From Parafrankia discariae (GTDB lineage Bacteria; Actinomycetota; Actinomycetes; Frankiales; Frankiaceae), in the NCBI RefSeq assembly GCF_000373365.1, contig NZ_KB891192.1, forward strand, positions 51,088 to 115,087: DNA of 64,000 nucleotides, written 5' to 3'. This document shows, piece by piece, positions 26,162 through 34,802 of the stretch. The notes beneath the pieces are model-generated. The model was not told where the DNA came from. It saw only the letters and a program-made list of their open reading frames with translations, and did no database searches. Within the stretch, counting starts at the first letter, position 1; every line of letters starts with the position of its first letter. The translations under genes were made by a program, and so were the position numbers.

Positions 26162-29100
26162 ATGGGTAGCACCGACCTCGTCTTCCTGATCCTCGGCCTC
26201 GGTAATGGCGCCGTCTACGCGGCGCTCGGACTCGGCCTGGTCCTCACCTACCGCAGCTCGGGTGTGGTCAATTTCGCCACCGGTGCGGTCGCCCTCTACA
26301 CCGCCTACACCTATGCCTTCCTGCGGCAGGGGAAACTGCTCAACCCGATCCCCGGCCTGACCGCGACCGTCGATCTCGGGATCGACGGGATGGGCTTCCC
26401 GGCGGCGTTCGCCCTCTCGCTGGTGGTCGCCGCGGTGCTGGGAGCGCTGCTCTACGCGGCTGTCTTCCGCCCGATGCGGGCGGCGCCCACCGTCGCGAAG
26501 GCCGTCGCGTCGATCGGCGTGATGATCGTCATGCAGGCCCTGCTCGCCGTCCAGGTGGGCACGACCGCGGTCTCGGTGGCGGCCATCCTGCCGACGCGCA
26601 TCTACACAGTCGCCGGGCAGCGGGTGCCCGGCGACCGGCTCTGGTTCGCCGGCATCATCGTCGTGATGGCGGTCGTGCTGACCCTGTGGTTCCGGCTCAC
26701 CCGGTTCGGCCTGGCCACCCGCGCGGCGGCCGAGTCCGAGAAGGGTGCCCTGGTCACCGGGCTGTCGCCGCAGCGCATCGCGCTGGTCAACTGGGCTCTG
26801 AGCACCATGATCGCCGGGGTCGGCGGCATCCTCATCGCGCCCATCGTCCCGCTGACCCCGGTGTCCTACACCCTGTTCATCGTCCCCGCGCTGGCGACGG
26901 CGCTCGTCGGGAACTTCACCAGGATCGGTACGGCGGTCACGGCCGGGCTCGTCATCGGCATGCTGCAGTCGGAGGCCACGAACCTGCAGACCAAGAGCTG
27001 GCTGCCGTCGTCCGGCCTCGCCGAGCTCGTCCCGCTCGCCGTCATCCTGATCTTCCTGGTCTTCCGGGGGCAGACCCTGCCCTCGCGCGGTTCGATCGTG
27101 CAGCAGACCCTCGGCCGGGCGCCGCGGCCGAGGTCGATGGTGCTGCCCGGGGTGACCATCGCCGCGGTGGGGTTCGTCGCGCTGGCGGCGACGCACGGTT
27201 CGCACCGGGCGGCGATCATCACCACGATCGTCCTGGCGATCATCGCGTTGTCCCAGGTGGTCGTCACCGGCTTCAGCGGCCAGATCTCGCTGGCGCAGCT
27301 GACCCTGGCCGGCGTCGGCGCGTTCGCCCTGACCCGCGTCCAGCACCAGCTGCACGTGCCGTTCCCGGTCGCGCCGCTGCTCGCCGCCGTCTTCGCGACG
27401 ATCGTGGGGGTGGTGGTCGGCCTGCCGGCGCTGCGGATCCGCGGCCTGCCGGTGGCGGTCACCACGCTCGCGCTCGCGGTGGTGCTCGAGAAGCTGTGGT
27501 TCACCAACAAGGACCTCAACGGCGGGTTCAACGGCTCGCCGATCGACGACCCGAGCATCTTCGGCGTCAATCTCGGGATCGGCGCCGGCGCCGGCTACCC
27601 ACGCCTCACGTTCGGCCTGTTCTGCCTGGTCGTCCTGCTGCTGGTGGCCGGCGGCGTGGTGCTGCTGCGCCGCAGCCGGCTGGGGGCGGCGATGCTGGCG
27701 GTGCGCGCCAACGAACGATCGGCCGCCGCCTCGGGCATCTCCGTGTCGCAGGTGAAGCTCGTCGCCTTCGCCATCGGCGGGTTCCTCGCCGGGCTGGGCG
27801 GCGCCATGCTGGCCTACCAGCAGACTGTGGCGGACTCGAGTTCGTACACCGCGATGGGCTGCGTCGCGCTGTTCGCCACCGCCTACCTGGCCGGTGTCAC
27901 GTCGGTGTCCGGCGGCATCAACGCCGGGCTCATCGGCGCGGGCGGCATCATCTTCACCCTGGTCGACAAGGGCCTGCCGCTGGGTGTCTACGTCCTGCTG
28001 GTCGGGCTGCCCGTCCTCGCGATCGTCGCCGAGACCCGGCCGAAGCTGATCCCGGCGCTGTCCGGCGTGCTCGGGGTGCTGACCCTGGCGGCCTTCCTCC
28101 TCCACCGCGACTCGGTGGCCCTGGGCGATTACTACACGACCGTCAGCGGCGTCCTGCTGGTGCTCACCGTCATCCTCAACCCGGAGGGCATCGTCGGGCC
28201 GGTGCACGACCATCTGGGCGCGCTGCGCACCAGGCTCGGTCGCCGGTCGCCGGTCGCCCTCCCCACGCCGTCGGGGGACGCGGCGGCCGGGGGCGCGGCG
28301 GCCGCCGCCTTCGAGCTGTCGGTGCGCCGCGGCCCCCACGAGGTCACCGCGGGCCCGCTGCTGCGGGTCAGCGGCGTCGGCGTGCGCTACGGGGCCGTCG
28401 TCGCGAACCAGGACGTGAGTTTCGACGTCAACCGCGGCGAGATCATCGGCCTCATCGGCCCGAACGGTGCCGGCAAGACGACCCTGATCGACGCGATCAG
28501 CGGGTATGCCGACGCGACCGGGTCGATCGAGTTCCTCGGCCGCCGGCTCGACGGGCTCAGACCCCACCAGCGGAGTCGGCGCGGCCTGGGCCGGACCTTC
28601 CAGGGCATCGAGCTGTACGACGACCTCAGCGCCCGGGAGAACGTCCAGACGGGCACGATGGCGGACCGTTCGTCGGGCGACGGCGCCACGCCGTCGCACG
28701 TCGACATCGACCGCCTGTTCGCCATCCTGCATCTCGAAACGGTGGCCGACGCCCCGGTGCGAGAGCTGTCCGTCGGACAGCGTCAGCTGGTCTCCGTCGC
28801 CCGCGCGCTGGCCGGGCGCCCGGCGATCGTGCTGCTGGACGAGCCGGCCGCCGGGCTGGACACGACCGAGAGCCGCTGGCTGGGCGAGCGGCTGCGGGCC
28901 ATCCGCGACGCCGGCGTCACCATCGTCATGGTCGACCACGACATGGGCCTCGTCCTGGACGTGTGCGACCGGATCGTGGTGCTCAACCTCGGGGAGGTGG
29001 TCGTAGTCGGCACACCGGCGGAGATCCAGCGCGACCCGGAGGTCACCCGTGCCTACCTGGGCACGACCCACGCGCACACAGAACACGGGCACGCGGAGCA

Positions 29101-29170
29101 CGGACACACGGGGCAGGAACAGGCAGAGCAGGGGCACGCGGAGCGCGTGCACGCGGAGGAGGTGCGATGA
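26162..29170 (+). CDS. Fused LivH-LivM-LivG ABC transporter (two permeases + ATPase) with His-rich tail
   Basis: 1002 aa. Residues about 1-300 are a LivH-type permease (SSGVVNFATGAVALYTAYT), 320-690 a LivM-type permease (TGFSGQISLAQLTLAGVGAF, GLPALRIRGLPVAVTTLALA), and 735-970 an ABC ATPase with Walker A GPNGAGKTT (about 766), signature LSVGQ (about 868) and Walker B IVLLDEP (about 889). The last 30 residues are His/Glu-rich, with repeated EHGH and HAE units. These three proteins are usually separate; here one polypeptide supplies both channel halves and one ATPase. Preceded 35 bp upstream by the binding protein and overlapping LivF by 4 bp. Confidence 0.92.
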   Translation: MGSTDLVFLILGLGNGAVYAALGLGLVLTYRSSGVVNFATGAVALYTAYTYAFLRQGKLLNPIPGLTATVDLGIDGMGFPAAFALSLVVAAVLGALLYAAVFRPMRAAPTVAKAVASIGVMIVMQALLAVQVGTTAVSVAAILPTRIYTVAGQRVPGDRLWFAGIIVVMAVVLTLWFRLTRFGLATRAAAESEKGALVTGLSPQRIALVNWALSTMIAGVGGILIAPIVPLTPVSYTLFIVPALATALVGNFTRIGTAVTAGLVIGMLQSEATNLQTKSWLPSSGLAELVPLAVILIFLVFRGQTLPSRGSIVQQTLGRAPRPRSMVLPGVTIAAVGFVALAATHGSHRAAIITTIVLAIIALSQVVVTGFSGQISLAQLTLAGVGAFALTRVQHQLHVPFPVAPLLAAVFATIVGVVVGLPALRIRGLPVAVTTLALAVVLEKLWFTNKDLNGGFNGSPIDDPSIFGVNLGIGAGAGYPRLTFGLFCLVVLLLVAGGVVLLRRSRLGAAMLAVRANERSAAASGISVSQVKLVAFAIGGFLAGLGGAMLAYQQTVADSSSYTAMGCVALFATAYLAGVTSVSGGINAGLIGAGGIIFTLVDKGLPLGVYVLLVGLPVLAIVAETRPKLIPALSGVLGVLTLAAFLLHRDSVALGDYYTTVSGVLLVLTVILNPEGIVGPVHDHLGALRTRLGRRSPVALPTPSGDAAAGGAAAAAFELSVRRGPHEVTAGPLLRVSGVGVRYGAVVANQDVSFDVNRGEIIGLIGPNGAGKTTLIDAISGYADATGSIEFLGRRLDGLRPHQRSRRGLGRTFQGIELYDDLSARENVQTGTMADRSSGDGATPSHVDIDRLFAILHLETVADAPVRELSVGQRQLVSVARALAGRPAIVLLDEPAAGLDTTESRWLGERLRAIRDAGVTIVMVDHDMGLVLDVCDRIVVLNLGEVVVVGTPAEIQRDPEVTRAYLGTTHAHTEHGHAEHGHTGQEQAEQGHAERVHAEEVR

Positions 29171-29877
29171 CCGCCGCCTTGCGGTGCGCCGGGACGAACG
29201 CCGGCTACACGGCCGGCCGGCCGGTCGTGCGCGGCGCCGACCTCACGCTCGAGGCCGGTGAGGTGCTCGCGCTGATCGGACCGAACGGGGCGGGCAAGAC
29301 CACCCTGCTGATGACGATCGCCGGCCTGCTGCCGCCGCTGGCGGGGCATGTCGAGATCGGCGGGGTGGCGGTGAAGCCCGGCTCGGCGCGCTCCGCGGTG
29401 AACGCGGGGCTGGTGCTCGTGCCGGACGACCGCTCGCTGTTCAAGGGCCTCACCACCCACGAGAACCTGAAGCTGGCCGCCCGCCGCGGCGGCACGACGG
29501 TCGACCAGGTCCTCGACCACTTTCCCGGCCTGCGGCCCCGGATGAAGGTGGCGGCCGGGAACCTCTCCGGCGGCGAGCAGCAGATGCTGGCGATCGGCCG
29601 GGCGCTGATGCAGGACCCGAAGGTGCTGCTCATCGACGAGCTCAGCATGGGACTCGCCCCGGTGATCGTCGAGTCTCTCCTGCCGGTCATCCGGTGGGTG
29701 GCGGACGAGTCCGGCGTCGCCTGCATCCTCGTGGAGCAGCACGTGGCGCTCGCCCTCGCTGTCTCCGACACGGCGATCGTCCTCTCGCACGGCGACGTCG
29801 TGCTCCGGGGGGACGCCAAGGAGCTCGCGGCCGACGAGAGCCGGATCGAGCGCGCCTACCTGGGCCAGGCCAGCTGA
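29167..29877 (+). CDS. livF: LivF-type ABC transporter ATPase
   Basis: 236 aa second ATPase of the branched-chain-type importer. Walker A LIGPNGAGKTT (about 36-46), NLSGGEQQMLAIGRAL signature, Walker B VLLIDELSMGLAP and the H-loop EQHVALAL. It pairs with the LivG domain of the upstream fusion. The ATG overlaps that stop (ATGA), so stoichiometric translation is expected. A 24-bp perfect stem-loop 15 bp past the stop ends the operon. Confidence 0.94.
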   Translation: MTAALRCAGTNAGYTAGRPVVRGADLTLEAGEVLALIGPNGAGKTTLLMTIAGLLPPLAGHVEIGGVAVKPGSARSAVNAGLVLVPDDRSLFKGLTTHENLKLAARRGGTTVDQVLDHFPGLRPRMKVAAGNLSGGEQQMLAIGRALMQDPKVLLIDELSMGLAPVIVESLLPVIRWVADESGVACILVEQHVALALAVSDTAIVLSHGDVVLRGDAKELAADESRIERAYLGQAS

Positions 29878-29892
29878 CCCGGAACGCCCAGG

Positions 29893-29943
29893 CGACGCCG
29901 AAGGGGTGCTGACGCTGCCAGCGTCAGCACCCCTTCGGCGTCG
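29893..29943. terminator. Strong bidirectional stem-loop terminator
   Basis: Perfect 24-bp inverted repeat (29893-29916 with 29920-29943) around a 3-base loop, between the convergent livF and enoyl-CoA hydratase genes. The inner stem is GTGCTGACGCT/AGCGTCAGCAC. No long T-run on either side. It should block read-through both ways. Confidence 0.8.
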
Positions 29944-29946
29944 GAT

Positions 29947-30753
29947 CTACTCAGCGGACTTCTTGCGCGTCTCGAAGGCCCGGGTCAGCGCCCGGTGCTC
30001 GTCCGACGTCAACAGGATGGTGTTGGCGAAGCGGTCGAAGTCGCGCGCCGTCTGCCGGTCGACGCTCGCGGCGATGTCGACGGCCGCCTTCGCCACGCCC
30101 GCCGCCTCCGAGGGCAGCCTGGCCAGCTTGCGGGCGAAGGCGCCCACCCGCTCGGAGAACTCCTCGGCCGGGTAGACGGCGTGCACGAGCCCGATGTTCA
30201 GGGCGTGGTGGGCGTCGACCTCCTCCCCGAACGCGAGCCACTTGCCCCAGTGCGGGCCGACCAGCCTGGTCACCCGGCTGACGCCGCCGGAGCCCGGGAT
30301 GACGGCGAGCGCGGGCAGCTCGGGCAGGGAGAACCTCGCGGCGGTGGACGCCAGCCGGAAGTCACAGGACGCGGCCAGTTCGAGGCCGACGCCCAGGCAC
30401 GGCGCGTGCGCGGCCAGGACGACGGGCTTCTCGACCGCCTCCAGCTCGTCGAAGACCAGGTGCAGCCGCCGGTACTCGTGGCGTAGCCGCCGGGGGCTGA
30501 AGCTGCCGTCCGCGGCGTAGCCGCGCTTGCCACCGGCGCCGCTCTGGCGGATGTCGATGCCGGCCGTGAAGTAGCGGCCCTCCGCCGCGATCACGAGCAC
30601 CTTGAGGTCGTCGCGGTCACCCAGATCGGTCGCGGCCTGACGCAACGCCTCGATCATCTCGGGGCTGACCGCGTTGAGCTTCTCGTCGCGCGTGAGGGTG
30701 AGCGTCAGGATCCCGTCGGTCTCGGACCGACGGGTCTGGCTGACGTCGGCCAT
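29947..30753 (-). CDS. Enoyl-CoA hydratase/isomerase (crotonase family)
   Basis: 268 aa. Oxyanion-hole elements are in EGRYFTAGID and HAPCLGVGLELAASCDFRLA. A glutamate sits in FSLPELPALAVIPGSGG, where one catalytic Glu of hydratases is found. ATG 30753 is preceded by GGGAG; the longer in-frame region upstream has no similarity. Hydrates or isomerises an enoyl-CoA intermediate. Last gene of a minus-strand set oxidoreductase > hydratase > hydratase (47-bp gap to the preceding one). Confidence 0.92.
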   Translation of the reverse strand: MADVSQTRRSETDGILTLTLTRDEKLNAVSPEMIEALRQAATDLGDRDDLKVLVIAAEGRYFTAGIDIRQSGAGGKRGYAADGSFSPRRLRHEYRRLHLVFDELEAVEKPVVLAAHAPCLGVGLELAASCDFRLASTAARFSLPELPALAVIPGSGGVSRVTRLVGPHWGKWLAFGEEVDAHHALNIGLVHAVYPAEEFSERVGAFARKLARLPSEAAGVAKAAVDIAASVDRQTARDFDRFANTILLTSDEHRALTRAFETRKKSAE

Positions 30754-30800
30754 GACGGCTCCCGCTTGTCGTAGGAAAGGCGTTCCCGTGATGCCGGCCG

Positions 30801-31565
30801 TCACCGGCCGAGCCACACCGGGGGGCGCTTCTCGGCGAAGGCGGTCGCGCCCTCGCGGGCATCCTCGGAGGCGAACACCGGGGCGCACAACTCGGCCTGC
30901 CGCTGCCAGCCCTCCTCGGTCGTCCAGTCGGCCTGCGCCCGGGCGATCCGCTTGGTCGTCGCCACCGCCAACGGCCCGTTGGCGGCGATCTTGGCCGCGA
31001 GCTCGAGCGCCCCGGCCAGCGCGCCGCCCTCCGGCACGACCCGGTTGACCAGCCCCAGCGCCGCCGCCCGCCCGGCCGTCACCGGTTCACCGGTCAGCAG
31101 GAGCTCCAGGGCGGCCGAGAAGGCGATCCGGCGCGGCAGCAGCATCGCCGCGCCGCCGCCGGCCACCAGCGCCCGCTTGACCTCGGGTACGCCGAACTTG
31201 CTCGTCTCCGCGGCCACGACCAGGTCGCACGCCAGCAACAGCTCGAAGCCGCCGGCCAGGGCCCAGCCCTCCACCGCGGCGATCAGCGGCTTGTGCGGCG
31301 GCGTGATGGTGATGCCGCCGAAACCGCGGCCCTTGATGTTGGGGGTCTCACCGTGCAGGAACGCCTTGAGGTCCATGCCGGCGCAGAACGAGCCGCCGGC
31401 CCCGGTGAGCACGCCCACCCGCAGCTCGGGGTCGCCGTCCAGCTCGTCGGCTGCCGCCGCGATTCCTCGCGCGGCCTCGGCGTCGAGCGCGTTCCGGGCC
31501 TCCGGACGGTTGATCGTGATGACCAGGACGGCGCCCTGCCGCTCGACCAGCACCGAGTCTGCCAT
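30801..31565 (-). CDS. Enoyl-CoA hydratase/isomerase (crotonase family)
   Basis: 254 aa. INRPEARNALD start, GSFCAGMDLKAF oxyanion loop, EGWALAGGFELLLACDLVVA, and FGVPEVKRALVAGGG. The second catalytic Glu of classical hydratases is replaced by a Gly-rich turn, as in carnitinyl-CoA-type and some isomerase members, so true hydratase activity is not certain. Very similar in pattern to 36807-37622, a paralog at the other end of the neighbouring operon. ATG 31565; GAGGAGACGGC precedes it. Confidence 0.92.
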   Translation of the reverse strand: MADSVLVERQGAVLVITINRPEARNALDAEAARGIAAAADELDGDPELRVGVLTGAGGSFCAGMDLKAFLHGETPNIKGRGFGGITITPPHKPLIAAVEGWALAGGFELLLACDLVVAAETSKFGVPEVKRALVAGGGAAMLLPRRIAFSAALELLLTGEPVTAGRAAALGLVNRVVPEGGALAGALELAAKIAANGPLAVATTKRIARAQADWTTEEGWQRQAELCAPVFASEDAREGATAFAEKRPPVWLGR

Positions 31566-31659
31566 GCCGTCTCCTCGTTCTCGCGGTCCAAGTTCTCGTA
31601 GTGCAGCTCGCGTAGTCGAAGCTCTCGCGCTCGAAGCTCTCGCGTTGCGGGCGGCGCCG

Positions 31660-32634
31660 TCAGTCCGCGACGCGGATGACGACCTTGGCGGTCGGCGCCC
31701 GGTCGGCGACACGCTGCAGGGCGACGGCCACGTCGCCGAGGTCGTGCACCTCGGAGACGAGCGGCCGCATCCCCTGCGCCACCAGTTTCGCCAGCCCCTC
31801 GCGCGCCCGCGCCGTCTCCTCGGGCAGCCGCACCGACCACGTGCGCAGTTCGATCCCACGCACCGTGATGTTCTTCAGCAGGACGAGGTTCAGCGGGATC
31901 CGCGGGATCTCGCCGCCCGCGAACCCCACGACGACGAAGCGGCCGCCCCAGCGGATCGCGCGCAGCGCCGGCTCGGCCCACCGGTCGCCGACCGGGTCGA
32001 CGACGAGGTCGGCGCCGCCGTCGGTGATCTCCTTGATCCGGAGCTTGAGGTCCTCCGTCGTGTAGTCGATGCACGCCTCGGCACCGAGCTCCTCGCAGAC
32101 CGCCAGCCGCTCGGGTGACGAGGCCGCGGCGATGACGCGGGCACCGAGCCTGACGGCGATGTCGACCGCCGCGGAACCCACGCCGCCGGCGGCCCCCAGG
32201 ACGACGACCCACTGCTCGGGCGCCAGCTCTCCGATCGTGACCAGGCAGTGGTACGCGGTCAGGTAGGTCACCCGGAAGGCCGCCGCCTCGACCATCGACA
32301 ACCCGGGCGGGATCAGTGAGACCGCGGTCGCCGGCGCCAGCACCTGCTCGGCCATCGCGCCGGAGAACACCGAGCCGTGAACGGGATCACCCACAGCGAG
32401 ACCGGTGACGCCCTCCCCCACCGCCGCCACCCGGCCGGCGAACTCGGAGCCGGGGGTGAAGGGCAGCGGGGCCGACACCTGGTAGCGATCCGCGATCAGC
32501 AGCAGATCGGGGAAGTTCAGCGCGGCCGCGGCCACGTCGACGACGACGTGGCCCGCCGTCACCTCCGGAGCGGGGACGTCACGGAGGACGACGTCGGCCG
32601 GACCGCCGTACACCTCGACGCGGGCGGCCCTCAC
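31660..32634 (-). CDS. Zinc-independent NADPH:quinone oxidoreductase-like (MDR family)
   Basis: 324 aa medium-chain dehydrogenase/reductase without the structural zinc cysteines. N-terminal GroES-like part with AAALNFPDLLLIADRYQ, nucleotide-binding motif VVLGAAGGVGSAAVDIA, then DPVGDRW and GFAGGEIPRIPLNLVLLKN. The family reduces quinones or enoyl groups; in an acyl-CoA cluster a 2-enoyl reductase role is possible. Starts GTG 32634. First gene of the minus-strand set whose upstream region carries the TATAACT palindrome at 32783-32797. Confidence 0.9.
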   Translation of the reverse strand: MRAARVEVYGGPADVVLRDVPAPEVTAGHVVVDVAAAALNFPDLLLIADRYQVSAPLPFTPGSEFAGRVAAVGEGVTGLAVGDPVHGSVFSGAMAEQVLAPATAVSLIPPGLSMVEAAAFRVTYLTAYHCLVTIGELAPEQWVVVLGAAGGVGSAAVDIAVRLGARVIAAASSPERLAVCEELGAEACIDYTTEDLKLRIKEITDGGADLVVDPVGDRWAEPALRAIRWGGRFVVVGFAGGEIPRIPLNLVLLKNITVRGIELRTWSVRLPEETARAREGLAKLVAQGMRPLVSEVHDLGDVAVALQRVADRAPTAKVVIRVAD

Positions 32635-32782
32635 CGCGTCTCCCGACCCGCGCGGCGGGGCCCGCAGGCGGCTCGGGCTCGGATCCTGCCTGGGTTCTCA
32701 CCGGGTCGCTTGATGATCGAACCTCCGTACGTGGGCCGCGGCCGGGCCGGGACACCACACCCGTCAGACCTACCCTCAATTG

Positions 32783-32797
32783 TATAACTAAGTTATA
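32783..32797 (-). promoter_or_regulatory. 15-bp perfect palindrome, candidate operator
   Basis: TATAACTAAGTTATA: 7-bp arms around a central A, followed by TTAGATTG. It lies in the 225-bp gap upstream of the oxidoreductase-hydratase operon and 63 bp from the stop of the next gene. The 8-mer TATAACTA recurs at 47608-47615 in another divergent promoter. Confidence 0.55.
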
Positions 32798-32859
32798 TTA
32801 GATTGCGCTGGACGGCAAGCGCCCGGTACCGGCGCGACCGCCCTCCGCCGGTGCTCCGG

Positions 32860-33669
32860 TCAGGCGCGGGCGTCACGGCGCAGTGACTCGGGCACCCAGG
32901 TGGGCGAACGCTTCTCGATGAAGGCGGAGAAGCCCTCGCGCGACTCGTCCCGCTGCAGGCTGTCGAAGAACGCGATGCGGTCGTGCAGCCCGACGTACTG
33001 GTCCAGCACGCGCTTGACGTCACGGCGGGCACCGGGGGCGGTCTGGCAGCACTGGGCGAGCGCCGCGACGGCCTCGTCCAGGAGCTCGTCATGCGGGACG
33101 ACACGGCTCACCAGGCCCCACTCGAACGCCTCCCGGGCGGTGAACGTGCGACCGGTGAGCATCAGGTCGCGGGTGCGCACCGGCCCGACGAGCCGAACCA
33201 GGACCGAGGCGAAGTAGGTGTCCGAGATCCCGCGGAGCAGCTCCGGCACCCGGAAGGTCGCCCGCTCGCTCACCACGGCGACGTCCGCGCACAGCGCGAT
33301 CATGAGGCCGCCGCCCTGGCAGATCCCGTTCACCGCCGCCACCACCGGCTTGACGCTCTGCCGCAGGACGTCGAAGGGAAGCACGTCGATGGCGCCGGGA
33401 ACCCCGCCGAGGTGCAGCCAGTGGTCGTCGGCGTTCCTGCCCAGATCGCCGCCGGGGATGAACACGTCGCCGACCCCGGTGATCAGCAGGCCGGCGAGCG
33501 TCGGGTCCGCGTCGACCCGCCGGACGGCGTACCGCACGCCGAAGTACATCGCGGGCGTGAGCGCGTTGCGGGCCTCGGGACGGTCCACGACCAGGTGTCC
33601 GAACGGCTCGTGCCGCTCGAGTCTCAGGTACGGGGTGCCGAGCCAGTCGCCGTCGGGTGGGCGGGGCAT
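32860..33669 (-). CDS. Enoyl-CoA hydratase/isomerase (crotonase family)
   Basis: 269 aa. VDRPEARNALTPAM, the oxyanion loop GDVFIPGGDLGR (with Pro where most have Ala/Ser), VNGICQGGGLMIALCADVAV, and FRVPELLRGISDTYFASVL with candidate catalytic Glu. C-terminal EGFSAFIEKRSPTW is typical of crotonases. Six bases downstream of the kinase gene and clearly in its operon, last of five genes. Confidence 0.92.
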   Translation of the reverse strand: MPRPPDGDWLGTPYLRLERHEPFGHLVVDRPEARNALTPAMYFGVRYAVRRVDADPTLAGLLITGVGDVFIPGGDLGRNADDHWLHLGGVPGAIDVLPFDVLRQSVKPVVAAVNGICQGGGLMIALCADVAVVSERATFRVPELLRGISDTYFASVLVRLVGPVRTRDLMLTGRTFTAREAFEWGLVSRVVPHDELLDEAVAALAQCCQTAPGARRDVKRVLDQYVGLHDRIAFFDSLQRDESREGFSAFIEKRSPTWVPESLRRDARA

Positions 33670-33675
33670 GTCGGA

Positions 33676-34773
33676 TCAGTCCCCCACGATCTTCAGCGTC
33701 TCCTGGACCAGTCCCGGCAGCGCGGACACCATCCGCGCCAGCGCGCCGTTCACCTCCCGGCCGGTCCTGGCCGCCCGCTTCAGCAGCAGCCCGGTCGCCG
33801 CCGCCTCCTTGTAGCGCGTCAGGGCGTGGAACCAGTCCAGGTCGGCGATCGGCACCCCGCGCCGGCGCTCGTAGGCCCGGATGACCTCGCCGGGCGTGGG
33901 GGTGCCGGCCGGCGGACCCGGTTCGGCCGCGGGATGACCGGCGTCATCGGTGAAGAAGGTCAGCCAGGCGAGGTCCACCCGCGGGTCGCCGACGGTCCAG
34001 ATCTCCCAGTCGATGACCGCCGCGAGCCGGGCACCGTCGCACAGCGTGTTGCCCAGCCGGTAGTCGCCATGGTTGATCACGGGCGGCAGCGCCGCGGGGA
34101 TCGTCGAAACCAGCGCGCCGGCGGCACGGTCGTAGTCGCCGCGCATGGCGTCGGGGAGGGTCTCGAAGGCACGGAGCCAGCGACCGATCTCCGCCGCCAG
34201 GTCCACCACCGGCTCGTCGGCGAGGCCGACGGCCGCCGGCTCGACATCATGCAGGTCGGCCAGGACGCCGGCCGCGTCGAGGAAACGGGCGCGTACCAGC
34301 TCGGGGGCGGGCCGGTCCGCGACCGGCCTGAGCACCGGCTCGACGCACTCCCCGGGAACCAGGTTCATCGCCATGTACGGCGGGATCCCGGGCGGCGATC
34401 CGGGATCGGAGAACAGGACGTCGGGCGCCAGCTGCCGCCGGCCGTCCCCCGGCCGCCCGTCGCGCAGCCCCCCGTCCTGCAGCCCCCCGCCCTGCAACGC
34501 CGCCTGCACGCGCGCCTGCCGCAGCACGTCGCGGTTGCGGACCGGCGCCAGGCCGGGCGGCGCGAGCTTGACCACGATCGGGGACTCCCCCGCCGGCACG
34601 CCGGCCACGTCGACGAGGAACGTCAGGCTCGACGTGCCGCCGGTCAGCGGGCGGACCTCACTGACCCGCGCCCCGTCACGCCACCTCGGCAGCCGGTCCG
34701 CCAGCCGCCTCGCCAGGTCGGCGGTCAGGGCTGATTCGGCCTGGTGAGCCGTCCCAGCCTGGTGCTCTGCCAT
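33676..34773 (-). CDS. Aminoglycoside-phosphotransferase-fold kinase (ACAD10/LvaA-like)
   Basis: 365 aa protein-kinase-like fold. N-lobe with RPLTGGTSSLTFLVDV and IVVKLAPPG, catalytic loop INHGDYRLGNTL (D as base, N for metal) and the metal motif AAVIDWEIWTVGDPRVDLAWL. Members in acyl-CoA clusters resemble human ACAD10/11 kinase domains and Pseudomonas LvaA, which phosphorylate 4-hydroxyacyl-CoAs so an ACAD-type partner can remove the phosphate. Operon partners here (hydratases, SDR, racemase) fit that inference; antibiotic modification is unlikely. ATG 34773. Confidence 0.88.
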   Translation of the reverse strand: MAEHQAGTAHQAESALTADLARRLADRLPRWRDGARVSEVRPLTGGTSSLTFLVDVAGVPAGESPIVVKLAPPGLAPVRNRDVLRQARVQAALQGGGLQDGGLRDGRPGDGRRQLAPDVLFSDPGSPPGIPPYMAMNLVPGECVEPVLRPVADRPAPELVRARFLDAAGVLADLHDVEPAAVGLADEPVVDLAAEIGRWLRAFETLPDAMRGDYDRAAGALVSTIPAALPPVINHGDYRLGNTLCDGARLAAVIDWEIWTVGDPRVDLAWLTFFTDDAGHPAAEPGPPAGTPTPGEVIRAYERRRGVPIADLDWFHALTRYKEAAATGLLLKRAARTGREVNGALARMVSALPGLVQETLKIVGD

Positions 34774-34802
34774 GCGTGTCCCATCTCCTCAGCTCGGGTC
34801 GG

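Noticed and set aside
25886..29152. A 1088-codon minus-strand open frame
   Set aside because: Antisense to the fused ABC transporter, whose motifs are all intact on the plus strand.
32783..32797. KstR-type operator (AAC-N2-GTT) for steroid control
   Set aside because: The palindrome has AAC-TAA-GTT spacing of three and different flanks; no kstR or ring-degradation genes are in the window.
33676..34773. Aminoglycoside resistance gene
   Set aside because: The fold is right, but the gene lies in an acyl-CoA operon with six-base spacing to a hydratase; a metabolic kinase is more likely.
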